A DNA stretch of 32,833 nucleotides. Source: Planctomycetota bacterium (GTDB taxonomy: Bacteria; Planctomycetota; Phycisphaerae; WQYP01). The stretch lies in NCBI GenBank assembly GCA_021819825.1, contig JAKAEZ010000005.1, positions 70,542 to 103,374 on the forward strand, written 5' to 3'. Positions 14,878 through 23,567 of the stretch are shown piece after piece (within the stretch, counting starts at the first letter, position 1; each line of letters opens with the position of its first letter). Under the pieces are notes generated by a model. That model had not been told where the DNA came from and made no database searches. It saw nothing but the letters and a program-made list of their open reading frames with translations. The translations under genes were made by a program, and so were the position numbers.

Positions 14878-16101
14878 ATGCTTAACATTCAAGGTCAATC
14901 CACCGCGCTAGCCCATATCCAGCGAGTCGTTCATTCGGGACGCATCGCCTCAACCTGGATTTTCGCCGGACCCGCCGGCGTGGGAAAGTTTCATACCGCG
15001 GTGGAAATGGCAAAAACCAGTTTGTGTGATCACCCAATACACCGGCCCAATAACAGCGGCGGCGAATTATTCAACGCCCTGCTGGAGCCGGATTTTGTAT
15101 TGACGCTGCCCTGCGGCCAGTGTGAATCATGCAAAGCTGTTGAATTGCGCACCCATCCGGACCTGCATCTGGTCAGCCGCGAACTCATCCGCTACCATGA
15201 CCGCAGCGGGAAATCCAAAGGAACCACATTAAGCATACAGGTTATCCGCGGTGAAATGATCGGCGATGATTCACCGGAGCACCGGGTTGAACCGAAAATT
15301 TATAAGCGCTCGCAAAGGGGGCGCGGGAAATGGTTCATTATTGACGATGCCGATCTCATGGAAATTCCCGCGCAAAATGCATTACTGAAAACCCTGGAGG
15401 AACCGCCGGCACAAAATTACATTATTTTAATTACCTCCAGCCCAACCGAGCTTTTAAGCACCATTCGCAGCCGATCACAATTTGTCCAGTTTCGCGATCT
15501 GTCTTTTACTGTCATGGTTCCGGAGCTTGTCAACCGGGGTGCCGGCGAAGCCCAGGCCAAACTGCTAGCCCGGCTTTCCGGCGGCAGCCTGGGGCGAGCC
15601 ATTATTTTTATGCAGGCTGTGATCACCGCAGATCGGGATGAGCAGGACAAGGCCGACACCAAGCCCCCCACCACCGATCAACCTGCTTTCCCGCATTGGA
15701 TCAGCGCAATTTCTTCAATGTTGGACAATATATTTACCGGGCGCGACGGCGGCATGGCGTTGGCGCAGGTTATCCAGAAATCCGCTGAACAATATGCCAA
15801 GACCATGCTCAAACGCGATCCGCTGGCCTCCAAAGATCGCCTGGTGCGCGACGGCGTGGGCCTGATGTTGAGTTTTGTTGCGGCCTGGCTGGATGACCGC
15901 CTGCGCTACGCCACGGGCGCACCGATCATCGCTCCCCTGCCTTCGCAGGTTCACAGTATTCCCCTGCCGGCCGCACAGGAATGTATTGTCGCGTGTCGGC
16001 AGGCTGAAATGCAGGCCGATATGAACGCCCATCTTGGCGTACTTCTGGCTTCCACGTGCACCGCAATAGAGCAGGCCCTGCGCACAGCCGTGGCGGCGTA
16101 A
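14878..16101 (+). CDS. holB: DNA polymerase III delta' subunit
   Basis: AAA+ clamp-loader subunit that helps load the sliding clamp. Walker A is GPAGVGKFHTA (31-41). A zinc site is formed by C50, C79, C82 and C85, the last three in CGQCESC. FIIDDADLMEIPAQNALLKTLEEPP follows the family closely, as does the TIRSRSQFVQF arginine-finger segment, where the usual SRC is SRS. The 407-residue length is above the usual 330-340. Extra material lies in a loop around residues 100-150 (SGKSKGTTLSIQVIRG region) and in a linker after the lid domain. It may be co-transcribed with the aminotransferase gene 40 bases upstream, with a GGCGATCGCC palindrome in the gap. The C-terminal collar domain is weakly conserved, as usual. 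Confidence 0.88.
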   Translation: MLNIQGQSTALAHIQRVVHSGRIASTWIFAGPAGVGKFHTAVEMAKTSLCDHPIHRPNNSGGELFNALLEPDFVLTLPCGQCESCKAVELRTHPDLHLVSRELIRYHDRSGKSKGTTLSIQVIRGEMIGDDSPEHRVEPKIYKRSQRGRGKWFIIDDADLMEIPAQNALLKTLEEPPAQNYIILITSSPTELLSTIRSRSQFVQFRDLSFTVMVPELVNRGAGEAQAKLLARLSGGSLGRAIIFMQAVITADRDEQDKADTKPPTTDQPAFPHWISAISSMLDNIFTGRDGGMALAQVIQKSAEQYAKTMLKRDPLASKDRLVRDGVGLMLSFVAAWLDDRLRYATGAPIIAPLPSQVHSIPLPAAQECIVACRQAEMQADMNAHLGVLLASTCTAIEQALRTAVAA

Positions 16102-16138
16102 TTGCGGTAGTAAAAGATCCAACGCGGATCACGCCTGA

Positions 16139-16747
16139 TCAACGCCGAGATTCCGGATGGCGGAAGCATGTCACGAGATGATCATTAACCAGCCCGGCGG
16201 CCTGCATGAAAGCGTAACAGATTGTTGTCCCGACAAAGCTGAAGCCACGAGCTTTTAGATCCCGGCTCAACCGGTCGGATTCGCGGCTGCGTGCGGGAAT
16301 CGAGCCGTGCCGTCGGCGATGATTGACGATGGGTTCTCCGTTCACAAATCGCCAGATATACGCATCAAAACTTCCAAATTCCTCCTGCACTTTCAAAAAT
16401 GCGCCCGCGCCGCTGATCGCGGATTGAATCTTTAATCGGTTGCGGATAATGCCGGCGTCATTTATCAGCCGATTAAAATCCCGCCCGTCAAACCGGGCCA
16501 CCACCGCGGGATCAAACTGCGCAAAAGCCTGGCGATAAGATTCTCTTTTTCTCAAAACAGTTTCCCAGCTTAACCCCGCCTGCGCCGCGTCCAGCACCAT
16601 GAATTCAAAAAGTTTCCGATCATCATGTACCGGCACACCCCATTCATGATCGTGGTACGCAATGCTCAGTTCCGATTTCGGCCACGCGCAGCGCGTTATA
16701 TCCTGACGATAAGTCGCTGACACAACGTTTTCCCCAGCCACATTCAT
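16139..16747 (-). CDS. tag: DNA-3-methyladenine glycosylase I
   Basis: Removes 3-methyladenine from alkylated DNA. The 202-residue protein matches E. coli Tag closely: RCAWPKSELSIAYHDHEWGVP at the N-terminus, AGLSWETVLRKRESYRQAF, DAGIIRNRLKIQSAI, and GFSFVGTTICYAFMQAAGLVNDH near the end. Zinc ligands correspond to C20, H32 and the H-x3-C pair in DHLVTCFRH. The frame is open upstream to 17125, but that part overlaps the phosphoesterase gene and is Pro/Arg-rich nonsense. ATG 16747 has GGAG eight bases upstream. The gene is convergent with holB, 37 bases apart. The 155 bases between it and the phosphoesterase hold no gene. Confidence 0.95.
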   Translation of the reverse strand: MNVAGENVVSATYRQDITRCAWPKSELSIAYHDHEWGVPVHDDRKLFEFMVLDAAQAGLSWETVLRKRESYRQAFAQFDPAVVARFDGRDFNRLINDAGIIRNRLKIQSAISGAGAFLKVQEEFGSFDAYIWRFVNGEPIVNHRRRHGSIPARSRESDRLSRDLKARGFSFVGTTICYAFMQAAGLVNDHLVTCFRHPESRR

Positions 16748-16902
16748 TCGAGATTCTCCAAACCGCCGCGCTCCAGCAATTCCCTGATTATCCGTGTCTG
16801 GTCCTCTGTCGGCAACATTGGGTGACCGCGAAATAATAACGCATGCGCACGATCCGTGGCGCTTGTGGGGTCCGCGAGATGGCGGGCGGGAAATTGGGGG
16901 CC

Positions 16903-17862
16903 TTATATGACTGAATGGAGGGTGAAAATGGTGGCTTCCGGGGGGACGCGCAGGCGGATGGGGACGCTTTGGCCCAGACCGGTGCTCACGTATATGCGTT
17001 TTTCTGCGGGGGTTGCGTCGGAGGTCAGGGTGTACCAGCCGCGGAGGTATTGGCGGTGTTTCATAGGGACAAACAGTGAACCAATGAGGGGCAGTCGCAC
17101 CTGTCCGCCGTGGGTGTGGCCGCACAGCATCAGTTGCCAGGGGAATTGGCGAAGAATTTCAAAGCCGTCAGGATTATGTTGCAGGCAAATGCAGGCTGCA
17201 GAGTCGGGAATGCCGGCAAAGGCGGCGGGGCCGTCGGCGTTGCCGGTCCAGAGTTCATCCATTCCCACAAAGTAAAGTGCTGAATTCTCACGGACAACGC
17301 GGTGCCGGCTGTTCCGCAGCAAAGTTATCTGGTGGCCGGCCAGAAGGGTGCGTAAGCGCTTATGAATGGCGCGATGGGCGGACCGCGGGCCGACGTGTCG
17401 CCATGAGTACTCGTGGTAATCATGATTGCCAAAAATGGCCAGCACACCATCGGCAGCGTGCAGCAGCGGCAGAAGGGCTTGAAGTTTTTCCAGGGAACCG
17501 GCGCGGTATTCGATCAGATCACCGGTGATAACGATGATGTCCGGCTTTTCCGCCACAACGGTTTCGATCACGCGGCGTAAATAGCGCTGGTCGGTGCTGC
17601 CGGTATGTAAATCGGAAAGCTGGGCAATTTTATAACCATCAAACGCGCGGGAAAGCTTGCGCATGGTGACGTTAAAGCGAGTGAGCTTCCAGCGTTTGGG
17701 TGCTATAAAGCGCGGCCAGATGAGTGCGGACAGGCTGTAAAAGCCAATGGATTTAATCACCGCCGCCAGGGAGCCATGGTGGAAGATCATTTTTTCAAAT
17801 CGGCGGTTATGCAGTGACTTTTCAACGTCAAACTGGGGCGTGTTGCGTTTTTTTCGGGCCAT
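16903..17862 (-). CDS. membrane-associated calcineurin-like metallophosphoesterase
   Basis: Dinuclear-metal phosphoesterase of the YkuE/YaeI type. All the metal motifs are present: AQLSDLHTGS (Asp84, His86), ITGDLIE (Asp115), GNHDYHE (Asn146, His147), a His in the third block and the final CGHTHGGQVRLP. Residues 30-52 form a hydrophobic segment that could anchor it, placed before the catalytic domain as in YkuE/YaeI proteins. In Gram-negative bacteria some members cleave UDP-diacylglucosamine in lipid A synthesis; others are unassigned, so the substrate is uncertain. The gene lies between the TonB-like gene (149-base gap with hairpin repeats) and tag. Confidence 0.87.
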   Translation of the reverse strand: MARKKRNTPQFDVEKSLHNRRFEKMIFHHGSLAAVIKSIGFYSLSALIWPRFIAPKRWKLTRFNVTMRKLSRAFDGYKIAQLSDLHTGSTDQRYLRRVIETVVAEKPDIIVITGDLIEYRAGSLEKLQALLPLLHAADGVLAIFGNHDYHEYSWRHVGPRSAHRAIHKRLRTLLAGHQITLLRNSRHRVVRENSALYFVGMDELWTGNADGPAAFAGIPDSAACICLQHNPDGFEILRQFPWQLMLCGHTHGGQVRLPLIGSLFVPMKHRQYLRGWYTLTSDATPAEKRIYVSTGLGQSVPIRLRVPPEATIFTLHSVI

Positions 17863-17937
17863 GGGCAGTTCCGGAAATTTAATCGTTGCAATATCAACGG
17901 CTGGTCGAATCGTACCAGTTCAAGGAGATCTGGTCGA

Positions 17938-17996
17938 GCAGGCTGGAAGCCTGCACCACAACCGGCCGCTGGGGAGACTGGAAGCCTGCGCCACAA
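17938..17996. repeat. pair of REP-like hairpin repeats
   Basis: GCAGGCTGGAAGCCTGC at 17938-17954 is a perfect 7-bp hairpin with a GGA loop. The 18 bases TGGAAGCCTGCRCCACAA start at 17944 and again at 17979, 35 bases apart, with one difference. In the second copy the left arm has decayed (GACT instead of GGCT). The structure resembles REP-type elements. No REP-associated transposase is in the window. Confidence 0.65.
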
Positions 17997-18011
17997 TGCC
18001 GGGTGTAACCG

Positions 18012-19199
18012 TCAGGATGTCAATTGGTAGCGAATAACAAATTTGCTCTGCACGGGCTTGCCGGAAATGATGTTGGGCAAAAAGCGGGCTTGCATCAAGG
18101 CATTGATGATCGCCTGATCAATGCCGACATGGCCCGAGGATATCAGAACTTTTACAGCGGCCACGGTGCCGTTGCGGCGAATGGTCAGTTCAAATTTCGG
18201 GTTGACCAGATGCGCCGGCAACGCAAACTCATATTTGAGCGGCAAGATGGGATTGGGCGGCGGGACAACGATACTGCCACCCCCGCCGACGCCGGCCCCG
18301 CGACCACGCCCCGGTCCAGTGCCAGTCGCAGAACCCAAGCCGGTGCGCGATCCGGGCTTGAATAGTTGAATCAGGCCATTGCCTCCCCCACCGCCTGGGG
18401 CATCGGGCTGGGCACCGCGGGAAGCAACCTGCGGCCCACGGCTGCGGGTCTGTTGGCCCGGTGTATGGTGCCGCGTGATTTTAATTCGCAGGGTTTTGGG
18501 AGCCAATTGGTTCGCAGGTGCGGCCCAGGTGTTGTGGTCACTTTTAATGCCGATGATCGGTAGAGCCGCATGGAACGGATTGGTGTTATCCAAAAGCGCT
18601 AGCGCTTGCGTGTGGGGTGTAAAAATGGGCTTATCCGGCAAATCAGGCGGTGCGGGCATCGGGCCGGGCCGCCAGCGAGTTGCGGGATTGGCTGACGTTA
18701 AATTTAATCCTGTGGATTGAATAATCCCCCCGATGGCCGTAGCGGCTCCTGCGCCTTGGCCGCGGCTGCCGCCGCCACTTATGGGGTGCCACATCACAAG
18801 CCACCAGGCTATCGCCACAAGGCCTGCCTCAAGGAGCACCGCCAGCAAAACGCAGATTAAGGCGGAGACGGGTATCACCCATTCTTGAAGCCGGAGAATA
18901 ATAAAGCGACGGGTTTCTGCCAGCCAGGCGAGTTCGGCAACTTCTTCGGGTAATAATGCATGGGACGTAGTAAAGTCGATGAGATCGGATGGTGCAGCAT
19001 CATCGCTGATGTCTTCGACGGGAATATTGATATCAAGCAAGGGATCAGGCTCGGGCGATGCGTGAGTATCTTCAGGGAGATCCGGAACATTCGGATGATC
19101 ACCTAACGCGACATCATGATTTGGCGGAGGAAATTCCGCCAAGGGAATTGGGGCATCCTCTTGACGGTGGGCCAGAAAATGAACCGGAGTTTCACTCAT
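18012..19199 (-). CDS. TonB-like energy transducer with long N-terminal cytoplasmic region
   Basis: The C-terminus (last 60 or so residues, FELTIRRNGTVAAVKVLISSG through KFVIRYQL) is a TonB C-terminal-like domain. One membrane segment lies near residues 108-137 (WVIPVSALICVLLAVLLEAGLVAIAWW), followed by a long Gly/Pro/Ser-rich periplasmic linker with Gly runs near its middle. The 107-residue acidic N-terminal part is unusual; typical TonB has a short cytoplasmic tail. The ATG at 19199 is the only one in the region; a TTG at 19262 would abut the greA stop. Neither has a clear ribosome binding site. exbB and exbD are not in the window. The likely role is energising outer-membrane transport or an envelope scaffold. 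Confidence 0.7.
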   Translation of the reverse strand: MSETPVHFLAHRQEDAPIPLAEFPPPNHDVALGDHPNVPDLPEDTHASPEPDPLLDINIPVEDISDDAAPSDLIDFTTSHALLPEEVAELAWLAETRRFIILRLQEWVIPVSALICVLLAVLLEAGLVAIAWWLVMWHPISGGGSRGQGAGAATAIGGIIQSTGLNLTSANPATRWRPGPMPAPPDLPDKPIFTPHTQALALLDNTNPFHAALPIIGIKSDHNTWAAPANQLAPKTLRIKITRHHTPGQQTRSRGPQVASRGAQPDAPGGGGGNGLIQLFKPGSRTGLGSATGTGPGRGRGAGVGGGGSIVVPPPNPILPLKYEFALPAHLVNPKFELTIRRNGTVAAVKVLISSGHVGIDQAIINALMQARFLPNIISGKPVQSKFVIRYQLTS

Positions 19200-19262
19200 G
19201 ATGTCACACGGCAGAGGCCGCAAAGTCCATAAAAGCTTTCCGGTTGGTCTTCGGGGCCGCAA

Positions 19263-19742
19263 TTAACTTACGGAAAGCACCTTGTAATGAATCTCACCAC
19301 GAGGCACCGAAACGCGGACGAGTTGCCCGACACGGGCTCGCATCAGTGCTTCACCCAGCGGGCTTTTAGCGGAAACTTCCATGATCTCGGCATCGGAGTT
19401 AAACGCGTCGGTATTTAATTCACCGACGAGCCGAAATGTTTCTTCGTCGCCGTTTTTCTGATCCCGCACCGTCACGGTACTGCCCAAAAATACCATATCA
19501 GCAGGGATATCATCAGGATTCACAACCGATGCGGCACGAAGGCGGGCTTCCATATCTTTAATCCGCGCTTCCAGTAATGCCAATTCTTCCCGGGCGGCGT
19601 GGTAGTCGGCATTTTCCTTGAGATCGCCTTTCTCACGGGCCTCGGCGATACGCGCCGAAATAAACGGACGCTGGTCAATCATTTGCTTGAGCTGGGCTTC
19701 AAGCTTCTGTTTTTCTTCCTTGGTTAATAATTGCATTTCCAT
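19263..19742 (-). CDS. greA: transcription elongation factor GreA
   Basis: Rescues backtracked RNA polymerase by stimulating transcript cleavage. At 159 residues it has the usual coiled-coil N-terminal domain, with the catalytic acidic tip EKGDLKENADYHAA (Asp40, Glu43), and the FKBP-like C-terminal domain with MVFLGSTVTV and SPLGEALMRARVGQ. GAGG six bases before the ATG is the ribosome site. It follows the TPR/YggX-like gene by 78 bases and is followed by the TonB-like gene, all on the minus strand. Confidence 0.95.
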   Translation of the reverse strand: MEMQLLTKEEKQKLEAQLKQMIDQRPFISARIAEAREKGDLKENADYHAAREELALLEARIKDMEARLRAASVVNPDDIPADMVFLGSTVTVRDQKNGDEETFRLVGELNTDAFNSDAEIMEVSAKSPLGEALMRARVGQLVRVSVPRGEIHYKVLSVS

Positions 19743-19820
19743 GCGCTACCTCGCTTACATTAATTAAAAGGTCCACCCTGCCGGCTTATTGCTGCACAGC
19801 CGTCGGCCACTATATTACAT

Positions 19821-20417
19821 TCAGTTCAAACCAAGAAACGTCATCATGTGTTGATCATAAACATCCTGTGCGGCGGAATCGGTCAGGTTCAGTCGCAGTT
19901 CATTGATGACTTTCGTACCCTCGCGAATCCAGAGTTGAAAACAAGGCCCGCAGATACTCAAGTGAATCTGCTCACCCAAGGCCCCGCTAAAGGGACGCTC
20001 TTTCATTTTTGGGCCTATGCGGCCACACCGCCGACACTGGATATTACCGGCCGATGCCAATTCCGGCGTCAGAACCGCCTGTCTGGTTTCAGGAATGGGT
20101 GATCCAAGTTCCTTGAGCATATCGGCCATCTGATTCCTGGGCATCAAATCCCCATGTTCATCCGCGATACGATATCCACGGGTCAAGGTGTTTACCGCCC
20201 CTTCCGGGTCTCCAACGCCGCACTGGGCCTGGGCCAGCAGGACATACACCGGCGATAATTCCGCCTTGAGTTGTAAGGCACGCATGAGCACAGGGATGGC
20301 CTGTTTATACAACTGCCCCTCCACATACGCCCTGCCCAGCGACATAAAGCCCAGTTCATTTTGCGGGTCAGCTTCAGTCATACTCTTGAAGCGGTCTATG
20401 CGTGCTTGATCCACCAT
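19821..20417 (-). CDS. TPR protein fused to a zinc-ribbon YggX-like domain
   Basis: Residues 1-90 contain two to three TPR-like helical pairs (LGFMSLGRAYVEGQLYKQAIPVLMRAL and PVYVLLAQAQCGVGDPEGAVNTL). Residues 126-198 resemble the Fe(II)-trafficking/oxidative-damage protein YggX: GALGEQIHLSICGPCFQLW, TKVINELRLNLTD and the final HMMTFLGLN align with its core. Unlike E. coli YggX, which has one Cys in this stretch, this domain has two CxxC pairs (C128/C131 and C156/C159), so it probably binds zinc or iron. ATG 20417 is preferred because the upstream in-frame part is Cys-rich and unconserved-looking. Role is likely iron or redox homeostasis, but that is inference. First gene of a minus-strand group with greA. 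Confidence 0.75.
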   Translation of the reverse strand: MVDQARIDRFKSMTEADPQNELGFMSLGRAYVEGQLYKQAIPVLMRALQLKAELSPVYVLLAQAQCGVGDPEGAVNTLTRGYRIADEHGDLMPRNQMADMLKELGSPIPETRQAVLTPELASAGNIQCRRCGRIGPKMKERPFSGALGEQIHLSICGPCFQLWIREGTKVINELRLNLTDSAAQDVYDQHMMTFLGLN

Positions 20418-20492
20418 ACCGAGAAAACTCCAGCCACAACGGCCCGATACGCTGCAACAAAAGCAAAACGTATACAAACCCGTACCCATAAG

Positions 20493-20521
20493 ATTCTACC
20501 GTGTAATGGTGGCGGAACAAA
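20493..20521 (-). promoter_or_regulatory. promoter of the TPR/YggX-like gene
   Basis: On the minus strand TTTGTT (20516-20521) and TAGAAT (20493-20498) are spaced by 17 bases. The start of transcription near 20486 gives a leader of about 69 bases. Confidence 0.5.
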
Positions 20522-20906
20522 GTCGATTGAAATGTCTTTACAGGGACGGGCGTGGCAAATTGTTTTAGCAATTGTCCAGCCGGTAAGCCCCTTAATTGGA
20601 ATTTAGGCCTGTGGCTCGTGGAACAATTCAATCATCGGCCAAGCTGGCAGCTAATCACGGGCACCGCGGTGCCGGGAAAAATTGCTCCGCCAGACAAAAA
20701 AGCAAGGAAACTGGGACAAATTGATAATTAGCAGGCCGGCAGCAGCGTAAGCTGATATTCACATCCGGAAATTTCGGTTATGGTACGTTCCGGTTCCCAC
20801 TCTGGCTGCAACAAGCCGGATGGATTTACGGACTCAAACGGGATCAGTTAAATGAGTCGTACAAAGTATTGCTGCTATGCGGTCCATGTGCGTGAGGAGT
20901 TTTGTG
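20522..20906. other. gap upstream of GH51 gene with palindromes
   Basis: No gene is seen. GGCACCGCGGTGCC at 20660-20673 is a perfect 14-base palindrome. GACTCA (20831-20836) and TGAGTC (20853-20858) form an inverted repeat with 16 bases between, just upstream of the GH51 ribosome binding site. Either could be a regulator site for the hydrolase gene. A clear sigma-70 promoter was not found on the plus strand. Confidence 0.4.
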
Positions 20907-23369
20907 ATGCGTAGTCCACTGCTTAAACGAATCGGAGCGACGGGCATGATCCTGTCGCTGGTTGCGCTGTTGCTTACTGCGGGAAAACCGCTGTTGGCCG
21001 CCACGACGGATATGACCATCAACGTGGCAAAACCGGGCATTCATGTATCGCCCAATTTGTGGGGGATATTTTTTGAAGAAATTAATTACGCCGGGCAAGG
21101 TGGCCTGTATGCGCAACTGGTAAAGAACGGCACGTTTAAATGGATTGACACGCAAAATCATCCGGCTGGCTGGACGTTGGCGACAAAGGGCCGGGGCCAG
21201 GCGAGCTTGTGGGTGGATTCCAATCATGCACTCAATAAAATCAATCCTCTAGCGGCGCGCGTAACCGTGTATTACACCACGCCGGTTGGAGCCGTTAAAC
21301 TGGTCAACAGCGGTTATTGGGGAATGAACTTTAAAAAAGGGCAATCTTATAAGTTGAGCTTTTACGCGCGAAAAAGCCCCGGCATGGGGGACCGCGTTAC
21401 CGCGGAACTATTGGGGGCCAACGGAACGGTTTTAGCGCATAAAGTCATCAGTGGCATTTCGGGTAAATGGACAAATTTTCATGCCGTATTAAAAAGCGAC
21501 GGAAGTGATCCGCAGGGCAAGTTGGCTTTTGTGCCTACGGGCCACGGCTCGCTGTATTTGAATATTGTCAATTTGTTCCCGGCTAAAACGTGGCGTGGAT
21601 TACCGCTGCGGCCACAATTAGCACGCATGTTAGCGGCATTGCATCCGTCGTTTATGCGGTTCCCCGGCGGCAATTATATTGAAGGAAATTCGCTGGCCGA
21701 GGGGTTCCTGTGGCAGAAGACCATTGGCCCCCTGGCGGATCGACCAGGACATTGGAATCCTTGGGGATATTGGGTTACCGACGGGCTGGGCTATCTGGAA
21801 TTTCTGGAAATGTGCCAGGAAATGCACGCGAAACCGCTGTTTGGTTTTAACTGTGGCATTTCGCTGGGGGCCAATGACGTTGTTCCCATGGATCAGATGG
21901 AGCCATGGGTAAAAAGCGCCATTGATTCGGTCAAATTTGCCGATGCGCCTGCGGATACCAAGTGGGGAGCGTTACGCGCTAAGTACGGCCATCCAGCACC
22001 TTTTCATTTGAACCGCATTGAAATCGGCAATGAAGATTGGTGGAATCTCACCAACTATTACCCCCCCCGCTACAAGGTTATTTATGACGGCCTTTTAGCG
22101 CAGTTCCCTCACCTGAAAACCATTTACACGGGCCGCGCACATTTGAGCAAAGCGCCGATTTATATGGTGGACGATCATTATTACAATTCGCCGAGTTGGT
22201 TCTGGGCCAACCGCCATTTATATGATCTTCGCAGCCGAACCGGCCCGAAAGTATTTGTGGGGGAATATGCTGTAACGCATAATTGCGGCACAGGCAACTT
22301 GCGGGCGGCATTGGCCGAAGCCGCATTCATGGGTGGGTTGGAACGCAATTCGGATATTGTCCGCATGGCGTCTTATGCGCCGCTGTTTGTTAATGTGCAG
22401 GGCAGCCAATGGCATCCGGATATGATCCGCTTCGATAGTTCGCGGGCCTGCGGCACAGTTTCATATTATGTTCAACAAATGTATTCAGATAATCGCCCGA
22501 CGCGCATGCTGCCCATGCAAGTGACGCATCGGCCGGTGAATTCGGTTAAGGCGGCAACAGCCGGCGTTGGTATTGGCTTGGGTGCATGGAATACGCAGTC
22601 AGAATTCCGGAATATTTCGGTTACCGCCGGAGGAAAAACGCTTTACCGATCGAACTTCACCAACGGCAGTGCCGACTGGAAGTCCGTTGCAGGCCAATGG
22701 TCCGCCCAAAATGGTGTCTATCAACAGACCGGCACTGGTACCAATCTGATGGCTGTCTTGCAGAATCATCAATTCCCCGCCAATTACACGCTGAATGTTC
22801 AAGCGAGAAAGCTTGGTGGAGCGGAAGGATTTTTGATCGTGTTTAACGTGCAAGGGCTGCATCATTATGTTTGGTGGAATATCGGTGGCTGGGGTGATAC
22901 TTCTACCGCCTTTGAACACACCAACGGCGCGCAACGCTCTGGTTTGGGTTGGCACAGCGGGTTCAAGGTACAGCCGGGGCGATGGTACACGATTCGTCTG
23001 GTAGTCCATGGCGATCGTTTCACCGGTTACATCAACGGCAAACAAATTCAATCGGAAAGTCTGACGCACTCCGGTGTGCGTTTTAGCGCCATCGCCGGAA
23101 TCAATGTGCCGCAAAAGACTGTGATTGTAAAAGTCATTAACGGCACTCATAGCGCGGTTTCTGCGATGATTCACCTGCAGGGAGCGCCGGCTTTGGCGAA
23201 TCGGGGCACAGCAATTACTCTGACCGCGGCCAGCGGTTCGGCGGTAAATTCGCTTAGCGATCCGCACCATGTTGTGCCCCATTCGGCACCGCTGAATATT
23301 ACCGGCACAACGTTGCACTACACGTTCCCGGCCCGGTCGTTTGTAATTCTGCGAATTCCGGAGCAGTGA
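20907..23369 (+). CDS. exported GH51 alpha-L-arabinofuranosidase with LamG-like module
   Basis: Releases terminal arabinofuranosyl residues from arabinan or arabinoxylan. A Sec signal peptide covers about residues 1-32 (ending LLAA before TTDM). A carbohydrate-binding-like beta-sandwich lies at roughly 80-225, then the TIM barrel: FMRFPGGNYIEG, the acid/base Glu376 in EIGNED, and the nucleophile Glu453 in VGEYAVT. A concanavalin/LamG-like module (about 575-715, YRSNFTNGSADW through FTGYINGKQI) is inserted before the C-terminal beta-sandwich, whose remainder (VIVKVINGTHSAVS to the end) completes the AF-C domain. ATG 20907 has GAGGAG seven bases upstream; an ATG at 20877 would give ten extra residues. 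The length of 820 is larger than simple GH51 enzymes because of these modules. Confidence 0.9.
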   Translation: MRSPLLKRIGATGMILSLVALLLTAGKPLLAATTDMTINVAKPGIHVSPNLWGIFFEEINYAGQGGLYAQLVKNGTFKWIDTQNHPAGWTLATKGRGQASLWVDSNHALNKINPLAARVTVYYTTPVGAVKLVNSGYWGMNFKKGQSYKLSFYARKSPGMGDRVTAELLGANGTVLAHKVISGISGKWTNFHAVLKSDGSDPQGKLAFVPTGHGSLYLNIVNLFPAKTWRGLPLRPQLARMLAALHPSFMRFPGGNYIEGNSLAEGFLWQKTIGPLADRPGHWNPWGYWVTDGLGYLEFLEMCQEMHAKPLFGFNCGISLGANDVVPMDQMEPWVKSAIDSVKFADAPADTKWGALRAKYGHPAPFHLNRIEIGNEDWWNLTNYYPPRYKVIYDGLLAQFPHLKTIYTGRAHLSKAPIYMVDDHYYNSPSWFWANRHLYDLRSRTGPKVFVGEYAVTHNCGTGNLRAALAEAAFMGGLERNSDIVRMASYAPLFVNVQGSQWHPDMIRFDSSRACGTVSYYVQQMYSDNRPTRMLPMQVTHRPVNSVKAATAGVGIGLGAWNTQSEFRNISVTAGGKTLYRSNFTNGSADWKSVAGQWSAQNGVYQQTGTGTNLMAVLQNHQFPANYTLNVQARKLGGAEGFLIVFNVQGLHHYVWWNIGGWGDTSTAFEHTNGAQRSGLGWHSGFKVQPGRWYTIRLVVHGDRFTGYINGKQIQSESLTHSGVRFSAIAGINVPQKTVIVKVINGTHSAVSAMIHLQGAPALANRGTAITLTAASGSAVNSLSDPHHVVPHSAPLNITGTTLHYTFPARSFVILRIPEQ

Positions 23370-23513
23370 GTTGTCCAGTAATTCGGCAGTGTGAAACTCG
23401 CCTTTCAGCCGTGGTGTGTTAATCGAATGCCCCAGTCCGTTGCCGCCAAGTCGTGCAATACCGACTGCGACGGGAAACAGTGCGTTAAGTTATAAAGCTA
23501 AATTCAGCCTTTA

Positions 23514-23537
23514 ACTCAACGCTGCCGCATTGAGCTA
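23514..23537 (-). repeat. 24-base intergenic repeat, copy 2
   Basis: This copy matches 9532-9555 at 23 of 24 positions, in the opposite orientation relative to the window. The single difference lies in the loop beside the right arm, so the CTCAA/TTGAG stem is preserved. It sits in the gap between the convergent GH51 and comF genes, as copy 1 sits between convergent genes. Confidence 0.6.
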
Positions 23538-23567
23538 ACCGTTCGCGCGGCAAGTGAATGCGGGATG

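Noticed and set aside
16748..17125. N-terminal extension of tag
   Set aside because: Pro/Arg/His-rich, overlaps the phosphoesterase gene, and the Tag fold starts at 16747 with a ribosome binding site.
22599..23318. 239-residue open frame antisense to the GH51 gene
   Set aside because: Length alone is notable, but the sequence is Arg/Asn-rich without motifs and the forward frame has clear domain structure.
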